DNA of 27,397 bases from Bacteroidales bacterium. Lineage in GTDB: Bacteria > Bacteroidota > Bacteroidia > Bacteroidales > SM23-62. How positions within the stretch are numbered: the stretch's first letter is position 1; every line of letters begins with the position of its first letter. The translations under genes and the position numbers were made by a program. Shown here piece after piece: positions 15,789 to 26,100 of this stretch. Where the stretch lies: positions 1-27,397 of the forward strand of contig JADHVS010000040.1 in NCBI GenBank assembly GCA_016783865.1, in the 5' to 3' direction. The notes below the pieces were generated by a model, which was not told the origin of the DNA, ran no database searches, and worked only from the letters and a program-made list of their open reading frames with translations.

Positions 15789-17663
15789 ATGTGCTTTCGA
15801 TACTTATTATATGCAATTATTCTCATATGCATTTTTTCACAAAGTGGTCGGGCACAACAAGTTGAAGTAAAAAATAATTTTTTCTACATCAACGGACAAA
15901 AGTTTTTTGTGAAGGGTATTGGTTATGAATCAGGTGCCCTGCCGGGTGAGTTGCCCTGGGAAAAAACATTTAATCCAGAGCAACTGCACTTTGATATTAC
16001 CCGGATTCTGTCCGCCGGGTATAACACTATCCGCACCTGGGCACCGTTTACTGCACAAGAACTTGATGTACTTCAGAACTATGATATTAAGATCATCATG
16101 GGTATATGGATAGATCCTCATGCCGATTTTTCGGACGAAGAATTTGTGAATTCAGCAAAAGCTATTGTCACGAATGTGCTTAGTTATTCGCAAAATTATG
16201 ATAACATTATTGCTTATCTGATCATGAATGAGCCATTGCCCGAAACCATTTTTAACGCAGGTTATGAAAAAGCGGTTACATTATGGACTGAGTTAATAAA
16301 CATCATTCATGCCCAACATCCAGACAGGCCTGTAAGTATTGCTAATACAAGTAACGGTACTTACATCAATTCGGATATATTTGATTTCAGCGCATATAAT
16401 GTGTATATCTATAATCCTGTTACAGTAAATTACCTTCATGGTTACAGGGATTTCATTGATTACCTGAAGCAAATAACCGCCCCCGGACAGCCTTTGATTA
16501 TCACTGAATATGGTTTATCAGTTTCACCAAGCGGACCGGGCAATTGGGACTATGGAGGGAACAGCCTGAATGAACAAAGTGAAGGAATACTGCACATGTA
16601 CAATTCGATTGTTAATGGTGGCGCAAGCGGATCCTGTGTATTTAACTATAGCGATGGCTGGTGGAAAGGAGGCAATGAATTTGCACATGATGATGAAGTG
16701 GAGGAATGGTTTGGATTGGTTGAATACACAAGTCTTACGGATAACCAGGGACAGGAGCGCCCGGTTTGGAATGCAGTAAAAAATTATCAGTCGGCAATTA
16801 TTACGCAGCCTAAGTCTTCGGATATTTATATAAATAGCGTTCCTGTTGAGATTTTTTTAAATGACACCATAGACCGGATTGATATTCTATTGGAAAATAA
16901 CCTGGTTTATCAAAAGCAAATAGAAAATACCTACCTGGCTGATACACTTTTTTTAGGCTTTCAGGACAAAAAAGATGCAATTCTGGTTTTTAATTGCTAC
17001 GATAAAGAAAATAACCTGGTGAAAAGTGAAGAAAAGAATATCCTTATAACAACCACTGAAGTTACTTTGCCAACCATCCAAATCAGTACAAATAATGACT
17101 TTTGGCAAACCGGCTCTATTGAGGTCAACTATCAGATTTATAAATCAGCAGAGTTTATCACCGATTCGAAACTTGACTATATTTATTACCCGCATGTAGG
17201 ATTCGATTATGGTCAAAAATTTCAAATTGCAATGCCAGGTGGAGAACAAATCAACCTCACAAGACTGCATGTTATAAATGCCAATGTAAATGTATTCACA
17301 TTGGGTGCCGCCTTTGAAATAAATTATAATAATTTTCGAAAACGCATTTTTAACCAGTTGACATATTCTAAAGCCGATGGTCTCATAGATCGCGTTGATG
17401 ATATGTTATACCCACGAGCCTCCATTCAAGTTTACCCTATTCCATCAATGGATATCCTATATTTAGGTATTGATGAACCCGGTCCAACATCCTTATTTGA
17501 TTACGTAATTATTAACAATTATGGTATTGTTGTAATGCATGGCGAAAAGACTAAATGGGATCAGGCAATTGATATTCAACAATTAAATCCCGGAATTTAT
17601 TTTATTCGAATATCTATTGACAGTCAGTCAACTCCTCTAACCAAGAAAGTATTGAAATTCTAG
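15789..17663 (+). CDS. T9SS-secreted TIM-barrel glycoside hydrolase (GH2/GH5/GH72-like)
   Basis: A 624-residue protein from ATG 15789, where a clean signal peptide begins (MCFRYLLYAIILICIFSQSGRA); an ATG ten codons upstream is possible. Residues about 28-340 form a clan GH-A TIM barrel. FFYINGQKFFVKGIGYE is followed by GYNTIRTWAPF, the acid/base Glu148 in LIMNEPLPE, and the nucleophile Glu240 in LIITEYGLS. The style resembles GH2 TIM-barrel and GH72-like glucanosyltransferases, so beta-glucan is one possible substrate. Beta domains fill the middle. A type A T9SS sorting domain ends the chain (VYPIPSMDILYLG ... LNPGIYFIRI), so it is exported across the outer membrane. The barrel is complete and both Glu residues are present. 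Confidence 0.78.
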   Translation: MCFRYLLYAIILICIFSQSGRAQQVEVKNNFFYINGQKFFVKGIGYESGALPGELPWEKTFNPEQLHFDITRILSAGYNTIRTWAPFTAQELDVLQNYDIKIIMGIWIDPHADFSDEEFVNSAKAIVTNVLSYSQNYDNIIAYLIMNEPLPETIFNAGYEKAVTLWTELINIIHAQHPDRPVSIANTSNGTYINSDIFDFSAYNVYIYNPVTVNYLHGYRDFIDYLKQITAPGQPLIITEYGLSVSPSGPGNWDYGGNSLNEQSEGILHMYNSIVNGGASGSCVFNYSDGWWKGGNEFAHDDEVEEWFGLVEYTSLTDNQGQERPVWNAVKNYQSAIITQPKSSDIYINSVPVEIFLNDTIDRIDILLENNLVYQKQIENTYLADTLFLGFQDKKDAILVFNCYDKENNLVKSEEKNILITTTEVTLPTIQISTNNDFWQTGSIEVNYQIYKSAEFITDSKLDYIYYPHVGFDYGQKFQIAMPGGEQINLTRLHVINANVNVFTLGAAFEINYNNFRKRIFNQLTYSKADGLIDRVDDMLYPRASIQVYPIPSMDILYLGIDEPGPTSLFDYVIINNYGIVVMHGEKTKWDQAIDIQQLNPGIYFIRISIDSQSTPLTKKVLKF

Positions 17664-17692
17664 AATGAGAATTAATTTTTACTGAGCCTGGT

Positions 17693-18406
17693 TTACCTCA
17701 GGAACTTCTCCCTGTTCTGCAGGTTCAACAGTCCTAGCAGCAGGAAAACGATACTGGAAATAACCATGATGATACGGTTCTGGCGGATAGTTTCAATCCA
17801 GACGACTTCATTGATGTAGTCAGGATTCCGGAAAGGATTCAGGAAAATATTCCATTTTGAGTCATCGAGCTCATCGGAGAGAATCAAAAATACCAATCCC
17901 AGGATTACCATGATAACAGCTGTGGCATTTCCATTCTTTACAATTGTTGATACACAAAATCCTAAGGTAGAAGCAAAAACAACCAGTATCATTAACTGAG
18001 AGACCATTTTAACTATCGGTATGCTTACCAGGGCATAATGAGCTATGAATGCAAAAGGGAACAATAACACATAGACAATGATTAAAACCATAAGCATGCG
18101 AACCAGCCAAACCTTATAGCGGTAGTCGGGAATGCCGAAAATAATTTCAAGGGTCCTCTGGTCGGCATCGTTCTGTATACCGAATGCCGAAGGATAAAAG
18201 ACCAGTAGAATGGCGGGAAAAATCAATAGACCATACACATCATTTATCCCAATATGGCTTTCATCCAGGGCCTGAATTATTCCAATCAACAGAAAGAACA
18301 GAAATGCAGCAAGAACAAAATAGACAAACTTCCCTCCAAACACAATTCTCATGTTATACCTTGCCAGGCTTAATAAATTACGCTGTATATTGTTATACCT
18401 TTTCAT
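17693..18406 (-). CDS. ABC-2 type permease
   Basis: A 237-residue inner-membrane protein with about six helices. The first (FVYFVLAAFLFFLLIGIIQA) is preceded by a basic, amphipathic N terminus. The cytosolic/coupling segment DADQRTLEIIFGIPDYRYKVWLVRM is typical of ABC-2 permeases. The rest follows the ABC-2 pattern, ending LLLGLLNLQNREKFLR. ABC-2 permeases work as dimers with two ATPase domains. The only ATPase nearby is the C-terminal domain of the RND-ABC protein encoded eight bases upstream in the same operon, so the two very likely form one ABC unit. Confidence 0.85.
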   Translation of the reverse strand: MKRYNNIQRNLLSLARYNMRIVFGGKFVYFVLAAFLFFLLIGIIQALDESHIGINDVYGLLIFPAILLVFYPSAFGIQNDADQRTLEIIFGIPDYRYKVWLVRMLMVLIIVYVLLFPFAFIAHYALVSIPIVKMVSQLMILVVFASTLGFCVSTIVKNGNATAVIMVILGLVFLILSDELDDSKWNIFLNPFRNPDYINEVVWIETIRQNRIIMVISSIVFLLLGLLNLQNREKFLR

Positions 18407-18414
18407 AACGTGGT

Positions 18415-21400
18415 TCAGGCCATTTGTTTTTTAGATTGCAACAGCCAGAGGTAAGCATCCTCCAGCATTGGGAGCTCCTCCTCAGCACTTTCAAAGGGTT
18501 TATCTGCGGATATGCATCTCACTCTTATCTGCTCATTATCTCTCATATGGTGCATGACGAGGAGGTTTTTTGTCTTTTCTTCAAATTCTGCAGCCGGTAA
18601 TATCGCTTTCCAGACTTTACCTTTTGCCAATCCGGTCATCTCTCCTGGTGTGCCGGAAAACAGGACCTCGCCATTGTTGATGACAGCCATGATGTTGCAG
18701 GAACTCGAGATATCTTCAATAATGTGTGTAGAGAAGATGACTATGCGGCTACGGCTGAGTTCAACCAGGAGGTTCCTGAATCGAATACGTTCGCGTGGGT
18801 CCAGACCGGCCGTAGGTTCATCGACTACCAGGATCCTTGGCAGATGAAGCAGTACCTGTGCAATTCCTATACGTTGCTTCATACCCCCTGAATAGGATCC
18901 AATCTTTTTGTTCCGGCTATCCCACATATGAACGGCATTCAGGACTTCCTCTATTCGCTTTTTCCTCAGATCGGCATCTGTTATACCTTTCAGCATTGCC
19001 TGGTAATCGAGATATGCGGCTGCTGTCATGTTCTCATACATCCCGAATTCCTGTGGAAGATAGCCAATCAGTCCCTGCAATTCCTCGCGTTTTTCCTGTG
19101 TATCGATCCCATTGATCCATATCTTTCCGTAACTCTGTTCCAGGATGCCACAGATGATACGCATCATGGTGGACTTTCCGGCACCATTTGGACCGAGAAG
19201 CCCGAACATCCCGGTACCGATATCTATGGATACACCCCTGAGAGCCTTGAACTTTTCTTTTTGGGTTCCAATACCTGGAATGATCTTAACCAGCCAGACA
19301 AACCAACGGTAGATCTTTCTGACCTTACCGGTATCAAGTCCCTCATAGCGGATCCTTTTTGCCACATAAGCCATGGCCAGCAGGAAATACCAAAAGCCAC
19401 CCGTGACAATGGTCATAGCCAGGTTACTCCATTCCAGCTGGAACAATACAAGTACCACCAGCGGACCGATATACCTAACAAACTCAAACAACCACCCCAG
19501 CCACTTATGCGGAAAATCTTTTCTAAAGCCCCTGATTATTGAAAGAACAAAATACCAGGATGCTATGGAGGCGACCAGTTTCCAGAATCCACTGACCAGG
19601 TAGAACCATGAGAAATAGATCAGGAATATCAGTAAGGGCACCTGCCAGATCAGGGCTTCAAAACGGTACCGGGGATTCCTTTGCTTCTTACCGGCCTGCA
19701 TAGCTATCTGCCTGCCAGCTTTATAGTCACGGATTATTTTGCTGTCCCTGCCATAAATCTTAACCAGGTTATCGATCCGGATGTTCAGTTCTTCATCCCC
19801 TGAGATGATCTGAACTTTTGCTTTTCGCAGGCTGCTTGTCACAAACCATATAACGGTGGGGACACCGGCCACCACTAGTATGCCGCCTGCCATTTGCCAC
19901 ATAAATGAATCAATGAACAGTACAACGACCACAAAACCAGCTATTTCCAAACCGATCAATAACAATTTTAAAGGAAGATTCAATTCCCTGATCCATTTTA
20001 ATGATTGTTCCAACCCGTTATACAGCATCGGAATGAACACCAGTGTGAGGAGCGTACTGACAGTCAATCCCCCGATAACAGTTACGGCAAACGGAGGTCC
20101 GATGGCCTTGACATATTCAGCCTTACCCATGGCAAGTGGAAGCATGGCAACACAGGTAGTCACTGCAGTTATTAAAATGGGTCTTACCCTTGACAATCCA
20201 CCCACCATTAAAGCTCTTGTTCTCCTGAATCCGCTCTTACGCAGGATGTTCACAAAATCGATAAGGATAATACCGTTGTTTACCACAATACCCAGCAGGA
20301 TCAGGAAACCCATCAGCGTATTTGCATTAAACAGGGAATTCCCGGTAACTGTCAGGAAAAAGAAAGAACCAATTGCTGCCAGGGGTATAGAGAATAAAAG
20401 AACAAATGGTGTGACGAACGATTCGAAAACAATAGCAAGGATCATATAAACCAGCAGCAAGGCAATGAGGAAAAGGTTCCTGAATTCATCCAGCGGAGAA
20501 TCCTCCTGAATGAGTTCTACCGCCACACCAGGCGGTATACCTGCGTTTTCAATTATGTATTCAATCTCTTCCCTGGCATATTCCAGGAAGTCTTTCGAAT
20601 CATAAACATCATCGTTATACTGGTAACGGAGCTCTATCATTTTCTCCTGATTCACCCGGGAAATGTCGCGCATTCCCCTTGCATAGAATATATCAGTAAA
20701 ACTCTCAAGTTCATAATGACTAACATCCTCTGCATCAGGAATCTCCAGTAATCTCAACTCATCCATTGATTTATCTTCACTGGCATCCGCCAATAAGCTT
20801 TCATCATATTTGATCATGATATCATATTCCTCGGTACCCTGAATAAAAGTCACTCCTGAACTTACTTCATTCTGAAAGGTATTCAGCTCACCCAGCACCT
20901 GGCCGAGGGTAATATTGTAATCGGTCATCAGCATGGTATTGAAATCAAGATGCACTTCAGGCTGGTTTTCGCGAAATGAAAGGTTCACCCTGCTGATATT
21001 ATCCAGTTCTTCAATATTGGATTCCAGGGCTTCGGCTACTTCCACCATCAGGTTGAAATCCTGACCTTTCAGCAACAGGTATTCCTCATCCTCTCCTATG
21101 CCCATCAGTTTCTCGAACCCCACCATTCCGCCTTCTCCTCCACCTCCACCGCCAATCCTCCCGGATCCTCCACCGCCCTGAGGAGCTGACAGGTTTATGC
21201 TGGCCGAAGGATGGTCCTCAACACTTTCAACCACATCGGATTGAATATCGCCAAATGTTCTTTTGTTTATATCCCTGTAATCATCATGAAGGATCAGTGT
21301 CACCACGGCCTCCTCTTCCTCTATGGTTGATAAAATATCTTTAATTTCCTCTATTTCTGCCATTTGGGTTTCCACACCTGCTACAACTTCATCGGTTGTC

Positions 21401-23112
21401 TCCAGTGTACTCCCGGTAGGCATGGTAATAAAAAGCTGTATCTGTTTCGTTTCCAGATCTGATAATTGATTCACAGTAACCGACATACTGGCCAGGATGG
21501 TAACAAAGAAAAGGACCAGTATAAGGATAATAGTAGGAGCAGGATTCCGGAGGGCCGTTTTCAGCAGGAAAAGATAAAACCTGATCCCCCGGTTATCAAG
21601 AGAGACTTTTTGATAGACCACTTTTGCCCTGCCCCGCCGACGGGCAATAATAACATGCACAATCATGGGGATAAGCAGAATCGAGACAACCAGTGATACT
21701 GACAGGGTGGAAATAATGGAGACACCGATGTGTTTGGCCATAAGCTTCAACAGGAAATTCGTCGAAAAAATAAAAGGTACGAAGACAGCAATTGTGGTGA
21801 GGGTGGCAGCCAGGACTGACCGCCAGACCTCTCTGGTCCCCTTAATCACCGCTTCTGCCGGTTTATACCCCAGGGTACGCAACCTGTAAATATTTTCAAG
21901 TACAACCACCGAGGTATCCAGCAGCATCCCGACAGCCAGTGCAATACCTAACAAGGTCAGGCTGTTTATTGAAATGTCAAATCCAAAAAAGAAATTGAAC
22001 GCAGAAAAGATTGATACGGGCATGGCCAGGGCCACTACCATCACCAGGCTGATGTTGCGCAGAAATACCCACAGGATAAAAATGGCCAATAATCCCCCGG
22101 TCAAGGCAAGCATTATGATCTGGTTAATATTATCCTCCATTAAATCGGCAGCATCATCCTGGACGACGATCTCAATATCGTAGACCTCGAATTCCTTGTT
22201 GAGCCTTTTAATATCATCCTGGATACGATGTGAAAGATCAATGATATTTGCCTGTGCATCGTTGATTATCATCAGGGATATTGCATCCAGTCCATTTACA
22301 CGGCTGATTGTCTCTTCATCTTTCTCGCCATAGTAGACTTCTGCAACGTCTTTAAGTTGTACAGGATTATTACCCCGGCCCACCACCAGGTCTTCAATCT
22401 GCCTGATATCCTGGTATTCTGCATCCAGGTAAACAAAGTATCTTTGACCTTCTTCTTTGATTATTCCTCCAAACTGACGGATGTTCATGTTCCGTGAAAG
22501 GACTGAACGAACCCGGGTAGGTGTAATGTGATAGGCTTCACAGGCAGCTTTATTGAGAATAATATCTACCGCTTTCTGGCGGCCTCCATAAACATTAATG
22601 GCTGCGACTCCATCGACGTTTTCAAGTTCAGATGTAATGTTCTGATCCACAAAATTCCTGACCCTGTCGGCTCCTCCTGATCCCCTTACCTGGAGAGTCA
22701 TAAGGATATTGGTCATCTGCTCTGTATCCATCTTAATGACATTAAGATTGAATTCTTCAGGCAGATCCCTGCTGAGAGCTGCTATGCGCTCATCCAGTTT
22801 AAGGTATGCATATTTCAGGTCTGTATTATTCTGGTAAGAGACATAGACCATCCCTCTCCGGCGGCCAGCACTCGATTCTATCAATTCAATATTTTCAAGC
22901 CCGGCTATAGCACTTTCCACAGGAATAACGGCCTTCTGCTCCATGTATTCGGGAGTAACCTCAATCTGTGAGGTCACCTGAACAAACAACATGGGCAACT
23001 CCGCATTGGGTAGCATTTCCATTTTGAGCTGCTGATAAGAGACATAGCCAAGCAATGTAGTGGCTATGAACAGCATGGAAATTAGAATTTTCCTGTGGAT
23101 GATAAATTTCAC
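18415..23112 (-). CDS. RND efflux permease fused to extra membrane helices and an ABC ATPase domain
   Basis: One uninterrupted frame of 1565 residues from GTG 23112. Residues 1-1035 form a full RND (HAE/AcrB-like) permease. The first helix is followed by the porter region, helices 2-6 with GMLLDTSVVVLEN (Asp399), a second porter half with a glycine-rich loop (645-661), and helices 8-12 with GIVVNNGIILIDF. Two more helices follow (about 1040-1095). LNIRIDNLVKIYG (1109-1121) looks like the first strand of an ABC ATPase. About 160 residues with four helices then intervene before FKALRGVSIDIGTGMFGLL and Walker A GPNGAGKS (1307-1314). The signature YSGGMKQR (1407-1414), Walker B VVDEP (Asp1431, Glu1432) and the switch His1463 (STH) are all present, so the ATPase should be active. 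The partner permease is encoded downstream. The fusion should sit in the inner membrane; its cargo is unknown. Confidence 0.9.
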   Translation of the reverse strand: MKFIIHRKILISMLFIATTLLGYVSYQQLKMEMLPNAELPMLFVQVTSQIEVTPEYMEQKAVIPVESAIAGLENIELIESSAGRRRGMVYVSYQNNTDLKYAYLKLDERIAALSRDLPEEFNLNVIKMDTEQMTNILMTLQVRGSGGADRVRNFVDQNITSELENVDGVAAINVYGGRQKAVDIILNKAACEAYHITPTRVRSVLSRNMNIRQFGGIIKEEGQRYFVYLDAEYQDIRQIEDLVVGRGNNPVQLKDVAEVYYGEKDEETISRVNGLDAISLMIINDAQANIIDLSHRIQDDIKRLNKEFEVYDIEIVVQDDAADLMEDNINQIIMLALTGGLLAIFILWVFLRNISLVMVVALAMPVSIFSAFNFFFGFDISINSLTLLGIALAVGMLLDTSVVVLENIYRLRTLGYKPAEAVIKGTREVWRSVLAATLTTIAVFVPFIFSTNFLLKLMAKHIGVSIISTLSVSLVVSILLIPMIVHVIIARRRGRAKVVYQKVSLDNRGIRFYLFLLKTALRNPAPTIILILVLFFVTILASMSVTVNQLSDLETKQIQLFITMPTGSTLETTDEVVAGVETQMAEIEEIKDILSTIEEEEAVVTLILHDDYRDINKRTFGDIQSDVVESVEDHPSASINLSAPQGGGGSGRIGGGGGGEGGMVGFEKLMGIGEDEEYLLLKGQDFNLMVEVAEALESNIEELDNISRVNLSFRENQPEVHLDFNTMLMTDYNITLGQVLGELNTFQNEVSSGVTFIQGTEEYDIMIKYDESLLADASEDKSMDELRLLEIPDAEDVSHYELESFTDIFYARGMRDISRVNQEKMIELRYQYNDDVYDSKDFLEYAREEIEYIIENAGIPPGVAVELIQEDSPLDEFRNLFLIALLLVYMILAIVFESFVTPFVLLFSIPLAAIGSFFFLTVTGNSLFNANTLMGFLILLGIVVNNGIILIDFVNILRKSGFRRTRALMVGGLSRVRPILITAVTTCVAMLPLAMGKAEYVKAIGPPFAVTVIGGLTVSTLLTLVFIPMLYNGLEQSLKWIRELNLPLKLLLIGLEIAGFVVVVLFIDSFMWQMAGGILVVAGVPTVIWFVTSSLRKAKVQIISGDEELNIRIDNLVKIYGRDSKIIRDYKAGRQIAMQAGKKQRNPRYRFEALIWQVPLLIFLIYFSWFYLVSGFWKLVASIASWYFVLSIIRGFRKDFPHKWLGWLFEFVRYIGPLVVLVLFQLEWSNLAMTIVTGGFWYFLLAMAYVAKRIRYEGLDTGKVRKIYRWFVWLVKIIPGIGTQKEKFKALRGVSIDIGTGMFGLLGPNGAGKSTMMRIICGILEQSYGKIWINGIDTQEKREELQGLIGYLPQEFGMYENMTAAAYLDYQAMLKGITDADLRKKRIEEVLNAVHMWDSRNKKIGSYSGGMKQRIGIAQVLLHLPRILVVDEPTAGLDPRERIRFRNLLVELSRSRIVIFSTHIIEDISSSCNIMAVINNGEVLFSGTPGEMTGLAKGKVWKAILPAAEFEEKTKNLLVMHHMRDNEQIRVRCISADKPFESAEEELPMLEDAYLWLLQSKKQMA

Positions 23113-23123
23113 AAGTTTTAATT

Positions 23124-26100
23124 TTATTCTTGTTCCCTCCCATTCCCGGGCTTAATCCATTTTAGTTGCATCTGCCCAAACAACATATAAATACAGGGTA
23201 TAACTATAAGGGTAAGCAGTGTGGAAGTAATGAGTCCTCCAATCACTGCCCAGGCCATGGGTGAACGTAAAGCGGCACTCTCCCCGAATCCAAATGTGAG
23301 TGGTAAAAGGGCCAGAATGGTTGTCAGCGTGGTCATAAGGATTGGCCTTATGCGTCTTTGTCCGGCTGCAACAATAGCCTCTTTCAGTTTCATCCCGGTT
23401 TTCCGGAACTGGTTAATTGCATCCACAAGAATAATGGAATCATTGACAGCAATACCTACAAGCATAATAACACCAATTACTGCCATAATATTCAAAGCCT
23501 TACCCTGTATATAAAAAACAGCTATTGCACCCACCACCGCAAGAGGAACGGTCAGCAAAATGGTAAAGGGATGAACCAGGCTCTCAAACTGAGAAGCCAG
23601 GACCATATATACCAGGATCAATGACAACAAGAGAGCAAATCCAAGACTTTTCATGGACTCTTTTCTAATAGCTTCCTCTCCGGAGATATTAAACCTGTAT
23701 TCAGGCGGGAACTCTACTAAATCGAGCCTGTTGCTGATGGCCATGGCCATTTTGTCCAGGGGCAAGTCCTTGTCCAGGTCAGCAGTAAATTTGATTATGC
23801 GATTCTGGTCATTGCGAAGTATCTCTTTTGGTGAATTACCAATACTGATGCTGGCTATCTCGCGCAGTAAAATTTCGCTGTTATTCACTTCGATGGTAAG
23901 TGCCTCAAGTTCTTTAAGGCTAATATCTTCCAACTTTACGGTAATGTCTTTCAATTCACCTTTTATATCCATCTGGCCGGCACTTATGCCCTGCAGTTTC
24001 TCGCTTATCCTGTTTATCAGGGTATTTACATCAATATTCATCAAACCCGCGCGATATCTGTCAATCTTAATATCCACTTCCGGAGCGCCTCCTTCAATGG
24101 ATGTGGAGATATTGTGCAAACCCTCAATACCCTCCAGTTCATTCATTACCGGAATAGTCAGGTTTTCGAGTACATTCAAATCATCACCAATAAGTTCGAC
24201 CACCACCGGAGCCTGCTCGGTACCCAGGATTGAATTCAGGGCTGTTTCCTCCTGCCTGCATACCATTTCGATGTTCTGGTTTTGAGCGTAAAAAGTTGTC
24301 AGCTCCTCGATAATGGAGGAAGCGGAAATCTCACCCTTCCTGATCAGTTTCACCTTTATAGTAGCCATATTCTGATCGTCAAAAACATCCCCTCCTCCTG
24401 ATGTGAGTCCTGATGTAGGACCTATCTCACTATAGATAAGTTCAACCTCATTATGGGCCAGTTCCCTGATCAGGTTTTCAATACTTTCAACAGCACCGTC
24501 AGTTCTTTCAAGTCTTGTACCTTCGGGCATTTTAACATCCACATAAAACTCCCGCAGATCTGTTTTGGGCATAAACTCGCTGCCCAGCTGTTTCAGCATC
24601 AACCAGCCAGATCCAATCAAAAGCAGTGCCCCCAGCACGATCCATATTTTAAAGTCCAGTAACCTGTCTAGGAAACGGCCATATCCGGTAAACTGGACCG
24701 ATCTTTTTTCCTTTAATTTGAAGGGAGTCTTTTTTCTGTATATCCGGGTGTATAGCATGGGAATGATCAGTATGGCCACCACCAGGGAGCACAGCAGTGA
24801 GAAGGCAACGGTAAATGCCTGTTCCCTGAACAGTTCGCCTGCAGCTCCGTGTATATATACAATAGGAATAAAGACCACGATGGTGGTCAGGGTGGATGCA
24901 AAGATCGCTCCCCCGACCTGGGAGGTTCCTGTAATGGCTGCTTCCTGTGATGATTTACCGGCTTCATGGTTCCTGAATATATTTTCCAGCACGACAATGG
25001 CATTATCAACCAGCATACCGGCTCCAAGGGCCAGTCCACCAAGGGTCATGATATTCAGGGTCAGATCGGCAAAATACATCAGGGCAAAAGTTGCAATGAT
25101 GGAGATGGGAATAGCGGCACTGACGATTGCTGTAGGCCCTATCCGGCGAAGGAAGACAAGCAGGACAAAAACCGCCAGGATAATCCCAAACAGGGCACTG
25201 TCCCTGACTTCCCGAATGGCCCCTGACACGAACTGTCCCTGGTCCTCGACTATTGTAAAAGTAAATCCGGGCAGGGCTTTCTGCATATCTTCCAATGCCT
25301 GCCGCAGATCATCCACTGCCTTAACCGTGTTATAGCGCATCTCTTTGTAAATGCTTAATCCAACACAAGCTTCGCCATTCAACCTGACCGTATTTTCAAG
25401 GTCTTTCGGATTCAAAGTGATCGTTGCCAGGTCACCAAGCAGAACAGGTACCCGTTCACCACCTGATGACGGATCGGATGGACCCATTTTCACGATGATA
25501 TTTTCCAGGTCATTGATCTGTTCCAGTTCACTGAGTCCCCGCACAACATAGCGTCTCCCCATCTCCACGATGGAACCGCCTGATACATTCTGGTTAAAAT
25601 TCTGTATCCTGCCTGAGATTGTTGACAGGTCAACATTGTACGATTTCATGAGGTAATCGCTGGTCTCCACCAGCACCTCCAGTTCCTCGGCTCCGTCAAT
25701 TTCCACATCTGCGATCCCCTCAAGCCTGATCAGCTCGTTTCTTACATAATTTTCCGCAACTTTCCGGAGTTCATTCAGATCATCTGTTTCCGTATGTTGA
25801 AAAGCCACAAGCATGACCGGATCGGCGTTAGGATCATGCTGGGTTATATTGATCTCATCCAGGTCGCCGTCCTGGCTCAAGGCCGACAGTGCTTTTGACA
25901 GATCCAGGAAAGCTTCGTCCATGTCCTTCTCCCAACTGTATTCCACCTCTATCTGTGCGATACCGACCCGGGATATGGATGATACATTAGTAACACCACT
26001 TTGTCTGATAGCCAGTGCTTCCACGTTTTCTACAAACTTTTCTTCCATCTCTTCCGGGGGCCGTTCCCCTGATTTCAGCTCTATAAAAAGGCGTGGATTA

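Noticed and set aside
15759..15789. GTAACCGTTATGTGC just before the glycoside hydrolase start resembles the right core of the attC-like sites
   Set aside because: No left arm or inner pairing arm could be found nearby, so a chance match is likelier.
17664..17692. Terminator between the convergent glycoside hydrolase and ABC-2 genes
   Set aside because: Only 29 bases with no stable GC-rich hairpin.
18928..19542. 204-codon + strand open frame inside the RND-ABC gene (also those at 23653 and 24565)
   Set aside because: Shadow frames of strongly coding minus-strand genes; the minus strand carries clear RND and ABC motifs.
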